Origin: Pseudomonadota bacterium
Lineage (GTDB): Bacteria; Pseudomonadota; Gammaproteobacteria; Burkholderiales; Burkholderiaceae_E
Length of the DNA stretch: 64,000 nucleotides
Direction: 5' to 3'
Assembly: GCA_023388075.1 (NCBI GenBank)
Contig: JAEWGX010000041.1
Coordinates: 62,001-126,000, forward strand
Shown here: piece by piece, positions 58,518-64,000 of the stretch
Numbering within the stretch: the first letter of the stretch is position 1
How the letters are laid out: each line of letters begins with the position of its first letter
The notes under the pieces: model-generated
What the model was told of the DNA's origin: nothing
What the model saw: only the letters and a program-made list of their open reading frames with translations
Databases searched by the model: none
Program-made: the position numbers and the translations under genes

Positions 58518-59702
58518 ATGGCCTCCAATCACGCCCCGCTTCGCACTCGACTTCCCGCCGTCGGCACGACGATCTTCACCGTCATGTCGGCGCTTGCCGC
58601 GCGGCACGAGGCGGTGAATCTCGGCCAGGGCTTCCCGGATTTCGATTGCGACCCGGCCCTGGTCCAGGCCGTCGCCGCCGCGATGGCCGCGGGCCAGAAC
58701 CAGTACCCACCGATGACCGGGGTGCCGGCGTTGCGAGAGGCGATTGCGGAGAAGATCGCCTCCGGGTACGGCCATCGCTACGACCCGGATGCGGAGATCA
58801 CCATCACCGCCGGCGCGACGCAGGCGATCCTCACCGCCATCCTGGCGATCGTGCATCCCGGCGACGAGGTGATCGTCCTGGAACCCTGCTACGACAGCTA
58901 CGCGCCCAACATCGCCATGGCCGGCGGCGTCATGGTGCCGGTCGCGATGACGGCGGACTTCCGCGTGCCGTGGGACGACGTCGCCCGTGCGATCGGCCCG
59001 CGCACCCGGGCCATCATCGTGAACACGCCGCACAACCCCAGTGCGACGGTGCTGTCGACCGACGACCTCGCCGAGCTCGAGCGGCTCGTCCTCGCGCACG
59101 GCCTCTACGTGATCTCCGACGAGGTCTACGAGCACATGTGCTTCGACGGCGCGATTCACCAGTCGGTCTCGCGCCGCCCGGCGCTCGCCGAGCACGCCTT
59201 CGTCGTCTCGTCCTTCGGCAAGACCTTCCACGTGACCGGCTGGAAGATCGGCTACTGCGCGGCGCCCGCTGCGCTCACCGCCGAGTTCCGCAAGTCGCAC
59301 CAGTACGTCGTCTTCAGCGTCAATGCCCCGATGCAGGCCGGCATCGCGAGCTACCTGAAGGACCCGGCGCCCTATCTCGGACTGCCGGCCTTCTACCAGG
59401 CCAAGCGCGACCGATTCCGCGCGGCGCTGGCCGATACCGGCTTTCGACTGCTGCCGTGCGAAGGCAGCTACTTCCAGGTGGCGGACTATGGCGCGCTGAG
59501 CGACCTGCCGGAAGCGGGCTTCGCCACCTGGCTCACCGAAACCGCCGGGGTGGCGGTGGTGCCGATGTCGGCGTTCTACAGCCGCCCGCGAGAGCAGCGG
59601 CTGGTGCGCTTCTGCTTCGCCAAGCGCGACCAGACGCTCGACGAGGCGGCCCGCCGCCTGCGCGCCGCTTCGTCGCAGCGCGCAGTCGCAGGCACGCCAT
59701 GA
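58518..59702 (+). CDS. PLP-dependent aminotransferase, methionine aminotransferase (YbdL)-like
   Basis: A 394-residue fold-type I aminotransferase. Landmarks are VNLGQGFPDFDCDPALVQAV, QYPPMTGVPALREAI, ITITAGATQAIL, EPCYDSYAPNI, VNTPHNPSATVLS, ISDEVYEHMCFDG, the PLP Lys in SSFGKTFHVTGWKIGY, and the C-terminal RFCFAKRDQTLDEA. The pattern is that of KAT/methionine aminotransferases, which use 2-oxo acids and methionine or glutamine. The stop overlaps the next start in ATGA. Confidence 0.9.
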   Translation: MASNHAPLRTRLPAVGTTIFTVMSALAARHEAVNLGQGFPDFDCDPALVQAVAAAMAAGQNQYPPMTGVPALREAIAEKIASGYGHRYDPDAEITITAGATQAILTAILAIVHPGDEVIVLEPCYDSYAPNIAMAGGVMVPVAMTADFRVPWDDVARAIGPRTRAIIVNTPHNPSATVLSTDDLAELERLVLAHGLYVISDEVYEHMCFDGAIHQSVSRRPALAEHAFVVSSFGKTFHVTGWKIGYCAAPAALTAEFRKSHQYVVFSVNAPMQAGIASYLKDPAPYLGLPAFYQAKRDRFRAALADTGFRLLPCEGSYFQVADYGALSDLPEAGFATWLTETAGVAVVPMSAFYSRPREQRLVRFCFAKRDQTLDEAARRLRAASSQRAVAGTP

Positions 59703-60205
59703 TCGCTTCGCCGCCGGGCCGGCTCGGCCGCCTCCTGATCGGGCTGGCACTGGCGGTGCTCGCCGGCTGCGCGGCGCTGCCGCCGGCCAACCTGCAGCCG
59801 CCGGACGTATCGGTGGCCGACCTCGCCGTCACGGACATCGGACTGGACCGACTGCGCTTTCGCGTCGAGCTCGACGCGGACAACCCGAATGACTTCGACC
59901 TTCCGCTCACCAACGTGCGGCTTGATCTCACCGTGTTCGACGTGGTCCTCGCCGAGGGCTTCGTGGTCGACAGCCGGGTGACGCTGCCCGCGCTCGCGTC
60001 GCGGCGCGTGCCGGTCGTCTTCACGGTGCCCACCAGCCGCCTGCTCGATGTGATGCGGCGCTTTCGAAGTGGCGGCTGGAACCGGTTCACCTACCGCCTT
60101 GCGGGCTCGGCCCGCTGGGGAAACACGCCCTTCGACGTGCCGTTCGAGCGCAGCGGCGACCTCGAGACCCTACGGCGGCTGGCCGACATCTTCGGCGGCA
60201 TCTGA
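59699..60205 (+). CDS. LEA type-2 (WHy-domain) lipoprotein
   Basis: A 168-residue lipoprotein with signal RLLIGLALAVLAGC and lipidation Cys in LAGC. The mature part is a single WHy/LEA-2 beta domain (VADLAVTDIGLDRLRFRVEL, DADNPNDFDLPLTNVRLDLT, VFTVPTSRLLDVMRRF). Bacterial WHy lipoproteins are linked to stress tolerance, with no settled mechanism. The start overlaps the aminotransferase stop in ATGA. It lies 14 bases before earP. Confidence 0.85.
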   Translation: MIASPPGRLGRLLIGLALAVLAGCAALPPANLQPPDVSVADLAVTDIGLDRLRFRVELDADNPNDFDLPLTNVRLDLTVFDVVLAEGFVVDSRVTLPALASRRVPVVFTVPTSRLLDVMRRFRSGGWNRFTYRLAGSARWGNTPFDVPFERSGDLETLRRLADIFGGI

Positions 60206-60219
60206 GCGCCCTGCCCGCC

Positions 60220-61380
60220 GTGGCCAAGAGCGGACCCATACCGCGGCGCTGGCTCCTGGTGTGCCGGGTGGTGGACAACCTCGGCGATGCAGCCGTCATG
60301 TGGCGGCTTGCCCGCCAGCTCGCGGTGGAGCACGGGCTGTCCGTGAGCCTGCACATCGACGAGATTGCCGTGCTTCGGCACCTCGTCCCCGCCGCGCGGA
60401 GTGGAGCGACCATCGATGGGGTCGCGTTGCACCTGCTGCCCCCGGAGGCACCCAGTCCTCCCGGAGGCGCCGACGTCGTCGTCAGCGGCTTCCATGCGGC
60501 GCTGCCGCCGGCCTGGCCAGCGTGGATGGCTCGTCACGGCCCGGTCTGGATCAATCTCGAGTACCTCTCCGCCGAGCTGTGGGTGGACGACTTCCACGGC
60601 CTGCCCTCGCCCCGCCCGGGCGGGCTGGTGGAGCACTACTTCTATCCCGGCTTCAGCGCACGCAGCGGCGGACTGCTGCGTGAACGCGACCTGCTGCAAC
60701 GACGCGACGCATTCATGGCGGACCCTCGCCGCGCGGCAGCGTTTCTCTCGAATCTCGGCGTCATCCGGCGCGAGGGCGAGACGCTCGCCTCGCTGCTCTG
60801 CTATCCGCATGCGCCGCTGGTGCCGCTCGCGCGGGCGCTCGCCGGCGCGGGCACGCGCCTGCACCTGCTGGTGCCCGAGGGCGTGGCGAGCGAGCTCGTC
60901 GGCGCCGATGGCGGCGCCCGGCTGGCCGCCATGTCCGCGGGCCTCCTGCGGACCACGCCGCTGCCGTTCCTGCCGCAAGCCGACTACGACGCCCTCCTCT
61001 GGTCCTGCGACCTGAACTTCGTCCGCGGCGAGGATTCGTGGGTACGCGCGATCTGGTCGGGCCGCCCGTTCGCCTGGCAAGCCTATCCCCAGGATCAAGG
61101 TGCGCATCTGGCGAAGCTCGAGGCGTTCCTGGCCCTCTGCGCGACGACGCCGGCATCCGCGCCTTCGGACGTCCTGGCCGACGCCTGTCGCTGGTGGAAC
61201 GACCCCGGCCGCGGCGATCCCGCCGCGATGGTCCGACTGATCGCCGATCCTTCCCTCGCGGAGCCGTCGATCGCCACGCTGCAGGCACGGATCGAAGGCC
61301 CGGATCTCGCCGCTCGGTTGGTTGCCTTCGCCGGCGCGCGCTGGCGATCCGTTCGACGCGGGCCCGATGACCGGACGTGA
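60220..61380 (+). CDS. earP: EF-P arginine rhamnosyltransferase EarP
   Basis: A 386-residue GT-B glycosyltransferase that rhamnosylates Arg32 of EF-P using dTDP-rhamnose. The characteristic start is LVCRVVDNLGDAAVMWRLAR. It also has NLEYLSAELWVDDFHGLPS, HYFYPGFSARSGGLLRE and FVRGEDSWVRAIWSGRPFAW. The start is GTG at 60220. It is 63 bases upstream of efp on the same strand. The co-occurrence with an Arg32 EF-P supports the assignment strongly. The rhamnose pathway is not in the window. Confidence 0.96.
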   Translation: MAKSGPIPRRWLLVCRVVDNLGDAAVMWRLARQLAVEHGLSVSLHIDEIAVLRHLVPAARSGATIDGVALHLLPPEAPSPPGGADVVVSGFHAALPPAWPAWMARHGPVWINLEYLSAELWVDDFHGLPSPRPGGLVEHYFYPGFSARSGGLLRERDLLQRRDAFMADPRRAAAFLSNLGVIRREGETLASLLCYPHAPLVPLARALAGAGTRLHLLVPEGVASELVGADGGARLAAMSAGLLRTTPLPFLPQADYDALLWSCDLNFVRGEDSWVRAIWSGRPFAWQAYPQDQGAHLAKLEAFLALCATTPASAPSDVLADACRWWNDPGRGDPAAMVRLIADPSLAEPSIATLQARIEGPDLAARLVAFAGARWRSVRRGPDDRT

Positions 61381-61407
61381 TCCCAACGATTCACGCCTCG
61401 ACCAAGT

Positions 61408-61413
61408 TACAAT
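61408..61413 (+). promoter_or_regulatory. -10 box for efp
   Basis: TACAAT lies 30 bases before the efp ATG. No recognisable -35 accompanies it. It would let efp be expressed above its earP neighbour. Confidence 0.4.
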
Positions 61414-61443
61414 CATGGGCTTTGCTACACCAGGGTCCACTGC

Positions 61444-62007
61444 ATGAAAACAGCCCAGGAAGTGCGCGTCGGCAACGTCATCATGGTCGGTAACGACCCG
61501 ATGGTGGTGCTGAAGGCCGAATACAACAAGTCGGGCCGCAACGCTGCCGTCGTCAAGATGAAGATGAAGAACCTGCTTTCGGGCTCGGGCATGGAGAACG
61601 TGTTCCGCGCCGACGACAAGTTCGACGTGCAGGTGCTCGAGAAGAAGGAAGTCACCTTCTCGTACTACTCGGATCCCAGCTACGTCTTCATGGATGGCGA
61701 GTACAACCAGTACGAGGTCGACAGGGAAAGCATGGGCGACGCGCTCAACTATGTCGACGAAGGCATGACCTGCGAGGTCGTGTTCTACGAGGGCCGGCCG
61801 ATCTCGGTCGAGTTGCCGACATCGCTCGTGCGCGAAGTGGAGTACACCGAGCCTGCCGTGCGCGGCGATACCTCGGGCAAGGTGCTCAAGCCCGCGCGCA
61901 TCAAGCCGACCGGCTTCGAAGTGCAGGTGCCAGCCTTCGTCGAGACCGGCGATCGCATCGAGATCGATACCCGCACCGGCGAATACCGCAGCCGCGTCAA
62001 GGCCTAG
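61444..62007 (+). CDS. efp: Elongation factor P
   Basis: A 187-residue translation factor that relieves stalling at polyproline. The tip loop reads EYNKSGRNAAVVKM, with Arg32 as the modified residue (E. coli uses Lys34), exactly the type rhamnosylated by EarP. The KOW, middle (PSYVFMDGEYNQYEVD) and C-terminal OB domains (FVETGDRIEIDTRTGEYRSR) are complete. A hairpin terminator follows the stop. Confidence 0.98.
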   Translation: MKTAQEVRVGNVIMVGNDPMVVLKAEYNKSGRNAAVVKMKMKNLLSGSGMENVFRADDKFDVQVLEKKEVTFSYYSDPSYVFMDGEYNQYEVDRESMGDALNYVDEGMTCEVVFYEGRPISVELPTSLVREVEYTEPAVRGDTSGKVLKPARIKPTGFEVQVPAFVETGDRIEIDTRTGEYRSRVKA

Positions 62008-62024
62008 GAGGCGGGCGAAGGCCC

Positions 62025-62052
62025 GGGCCGCGGCTCTCGCGCGGCCCCCTTT
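62025..62052 (+). terminator. Intrinsic-type terminator after efp
   Basis: A perfect 8-bp GC stem, GGGCCGCG (62025-62032) with CGCGGCCC (62040-62047), has a 7-base loop and is followed by CCTTT. The T-run is short, but position and stem fit efp termination facing the convergent receiver gene. Confidence 0.65.
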
Positions 62053-62069
62053 CCAGGTCCGATGGCCTC

Positions 62070-62993
62070 CTAGCCGCCGCGTCCGTCCGGGGCGAAGCGC
62101 GGCGCCTCCGGAGCCCGCTCGCCGCGGTGCCTGGACTGCTGCTGCCGCAAGTGTCGTGTCACCACCCGACGCACCGTCGCGTGCAGCACGCTGAGGGTGA
62201 CCGGCTTGCCGAGATAACCGCTGCTCCCGGCCCACGCCGCCTTGGCCAGGTCCAGGATGCCCGAACGGGCGCTCAGCACGACCACCGGCATCCGCAGCGG
62301 CGCTTCGTGCTTCAGCCGGCGCAGCATGGCAAAGCCGTCGCCATCGGGCTGCCGCGGCTCCAGGATGACCAGCTCGTAGGTGCGCATCGAGAGGACGTCT
62401 TCTGCCTGCCCCAGGCTTCCCACCCCTTCCGCATCGACGCCGATCTGGCGCAGCGCCACCGCGAGCTGGCTGCGCACCGAGGGGCTGGGCTCGACCAGGA
62501 GGGCCCGCGGCGGCCGCCCCGCGACGAGCGGCAGGCGGCTGCCCTCGTCCGGCTGGATCAGCCGACTGGAGAGGCGGCGTGTGCGCTCGCGAAGCGCCGC
62601 CGATTCGGCGGCCTTGTTGAGCACGCCCAACACGTCGAGGCTGAAGGTGGCGAAGAGCAGATCGTCGTGGCCGCGACGGGCATCCGCGCGACGCCCGACT
62701 CCGATCACCTGCACTGCCTGCGGCACGCTGCGCAGCGTGCGGGCGACCTCGGTGCCGCCCTTCGCCGTCAGGTCGACCAGGGCGATGTCGAACTCGCCCG
62801 GACCGCGATGCTCCGCCACGCGGTAGCGATAGTTGTTGTGGCGCGCATGCCGGACGATGATCTCGAGCATGCGCTGGAACCGGTGCCCCAATCCGAATAC
62901 GGCGATCCGGTAGCACGGCCGCGCATCGAACGGCGCGGGCTCCTCTTGGGTGGCTGGCACTCTCTCCCCGCTGGCCTGTACGTCTGCCCGCAT
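62070..62993 (-). CDS. Response-regulator-like protein with Glu at the phosphorylation site
   Basis: A 307-residue protein. The C-terminal part (about 165-285) is a receiver: RALLVEPSPSVRSQLAVALR, PDGDGFAMLRRLK, VVVLSARSG and YLGKPVTLSVLHATV with the conserved Lys. The expected phospho-acceptor Asp is Glu212 (LVILEPRQPDGDG), and the acidic pair is reduced (VEP). The N-terminal part (to about 130) looks like a second, more diverged receiver (FDIALVDLTAKGG). There is no output domain. It could be a phosphorylation-independent adaptor. I use the ATG at 62993; one ten codons upstream is possible. Confidence 0.8.
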   Translation of the reverse strand: MRADVQASGERVPATQEEPAPFDARPCYRIAVFGLGHRFQRMLEIIVRHARHNNYRYRVAEHRGPGEFDIALVDLTAKGGTEVARTLRSVPQAVQVIGVGRRADARRGHDDLLFATFSLDVLGVLNKAAESAALRERTRRLSSRLIQPDEGSRLPLVAGRPPRALLVEPSPSVRSQLAVALRQIGVDAEGVGSLGQAEDVLSMRTYELVILEPRQPDGDGFAMLRRLKHEAPLRMPVVVLSARSGILDLAKAAWAGSSGYLGKPVTLSVLHATVRRVVTRHLRQQQSRHRGERAPEAPRFAPDGRGG

Positions 62994-63136
62994 TGTAGCT
63001 GGGATTGCTCTCGAAGGCACCGTCGCGCAGGCACAAAGCGCCTACGATTCAGTGCGTTGGAAACAACTCTTGCGAATAAACGCGAATCTGTCGGCGGCGC
63101 TTACTCGGGGCGCGGCCCACTGGAGTCACCGCACGC

Positions 63137-63505
63137 TCAACCGTCCGAGGCGACCTCGTCCCCGCCGTCGAGCGGCTCGAGCCGCAGGCCGTTGTCGCGC
63201 GCGAAGCCGAGGACGAACTTGTACGCCATCGGTTCGAGGTCGCGCAGGGCCGGGTCGACGATCACGCACTTGAAGCCGCCGCGCGTGGAAGGCACGACGT
63301 AGGGCGAGTAGGTCAGATGATGCCGGCTGCCGGCCCTGCCGGGGCGAAACGCGGACATGACGCCCGCGAGGCGCTCGGCCCAGTCGCTTGGCCGAAATGC
63401 ACGACCATCGCCGGTCTGGCCGACGATCACGAACTTCCGGTTGCCGTCGCCAGGCGAGCCTTTGCCGCCCGGCAGCGACGAGCCGTTGCCGTCGTCCTGC
63501 TGCAT
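63137..63505 (-). CDS. DUF3579-family protein
   Basis: A 122-residue protein with the family core RKFVIVGQTGDGRAFRPSDW, AERLAGVMSAFRPG, YSPYVVPSTRGGFKCVIVDP and AYKFVLGFARDNGL. Function is unknown, and the family is, as I recall, betaproteobacterial. The N-terminal 25 residues are Gly/Asp/Ser-rich. The ATG at 63505 is used, with a GTG at 63527-63529 as the alternative. It is divergent from argD, with about 70 bases between starts. Confidence 0.85.
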   Translation of the reverse strand: MQQDDGNGSSLPGGKGSPGDGNRKFVIVGQTGDGRAFRPSDWAERLAGVMSAFRPGRAGSRHHLTYSPYVVPSTRGGFKCVIVDPALRDLEPMAYKFVLGFARDNGLRLEPLDGGDEVASDG

Positions 63506-63573
63506 CGCAGGATGATAACCTTCAGTCACCCCCGCCTTTCACCGCGGCTTCTCGAGACACCCAAGGAACCATC

Positions 63574-64000
63574 ATGACCGCTGCCTCGCCCCTCATGTCG
63601 ACATATCCGCCCCAGCCCGTCGCTTTCGAGCGCGGCGAAGGCGTGCGCCTGTACGACACTCAGGGGCGGCGCTACCTCGACTGCCTCTCCGGCATCGCCG
63701 TCAATACGCTCGGCCACGCTCATCCGCGGCTGGTCGCGGCGCTCGGCGACCAGATCGGCAAGATCATCCACACCTCCAACCTCTTCGAGATCCCGCTGCA
63801 GCGGCAGGTCGCGACCCATCTCGTCCGCCTCTCCGGCATGACGAACGTGTTCTTCTGCAATTCCGGGCTGGAGGCGAACGAGGCGGCAATCAAGATCGCC
63901 CGCCTCTACGGACACGACCGAGGCGTGAAGGAACCGCACATCGTCGTCTACGACAAGGCCTTCCACGGCCGCTCCCTCGCCACTCTCTCGGCCACCGGCA
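63574..64000 (+). CDS. argD: Acetylornithine aminotransferase-like protein, N-terminal part (cut by window end)
   Basis: The first 142 codons of a class III PLP aminotransferase. RGEGVRLYDTQGRRYLDCLS, GIAVNTLGHAHPRLVAAL, HTSNLFEIPLQRQVATHLVR, FFCNSGLEANEAAIKIAR and the following AFHGRSLATLSATG are those of ArgD/AstC-type enzymes, which act in arginine synthesis or degradation. The PLP lysine lies beyond the window, so the choice between ArgD and a close relative rests on the N-terminus. AAGGA precedes the ATG. Confidence 0.9.
   Translation, partial: MTAASPLMSTYPPQPVAFERGEGVRLYDTQGRRYLDCLSGIAVNTLGHAHPRLVAALGDQIGKIIHTSNLFEIPLQRQVATHLVRLSGMTNVFFCNSGLEANEAAIKIARLYGHDRGVKEPHIVVYDKAFHGRSLATLSATG

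Overview
The window is 64 kb of a high-GC chromosome, probably from a betaproteobacterium of the Burkholderiales type. The reasons are the type II secretion (T2SS) cluster with a divergent gspC, the earP-efp pair with an EF-P carrying Arg32, small proteins of the DUF3460 and DUF3579 families, and a NUDIX-metallo-beta-lactamase fusion. Most of the window is dense core genome, with many 4-bp ATGA/GTGA stop-start overlaps and frequent GTG/TTG starts. I saw no integrase, transposase, CRISPR array or rRNA. The only RNA gene is tRNA-Arg(CCU).

Layout. 1-3051 (minus): start of a YejABE-type peptide ABC importer. 3107-10150 (plus): fabI, then a Tat-exported transglutaminase-like protein, a Tat-exported TlpA-like thioredoxin, and an AttEFGH-like set (ATPase, large FtsX-type permease, exported lipocalin-like AttH protein). 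10173-22265: a T2SS locus, gspG-H-I-J-K-L-M-N-D-E-F on minus with gspC divergent. 22314-23659: thyA-folA. 23846-32154: an orphan peptide-binding protein, a fluoroacetate-dehalogenase-like hydrolase, tRNA-Arg, a PII-like protein with two DUF1538 membrane proteins, a desaturase, a histidine phosphatase and a Yip1-domain protein. 32336-33703: a DnaQ exonuclease-Cho/UvrC nuclease fusion.

About 33.7-38.5 kb is a distinct lower-GC patch (hand counts near 50-52% on three sampled lines, against 68% on one nearby core line). It holds a membrane hybrid histidine kinase (minus), a FeeM/LuxI-like N-acyl transferase (plus) and the sensory half of a 7TM-DISM/GGDEF/EAL protein. I read it as a candidate lipid-signal synthase and sensor module. 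Its right edge appears to fall inside the GGDEF/EAL gene, whose catalytic half has core-like composition.

40097-43218 is a translationally coupled pair: a degenerate 3-hydroxyacyl-CoA-dehydrogenase-like protein split by a roughly 90-residue histidine-rich insertion, and a NUDIX(NUDT19-like)-MBL fusion. 43283-50876 is housekeeping (pnp, rpsO, EamA transporter, dcd, apbC/mrp, metG). It is followed by a SulP anion transporter, a Rieske oxygenase overlapping a LysR gene, and an OmlA/BamE-like lipoprotein. From 55556 comes DUF3460-scpA-murB-DUF4242-PIN-aminotransferase-lipoprotein-earP-efp, then a receiver protein with Glu in place of the phospho-acceptor Asp, a DUF3579 protein and the start of an argD-like gene.

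All functions are read from translated motifs and gene context. No database search was run.
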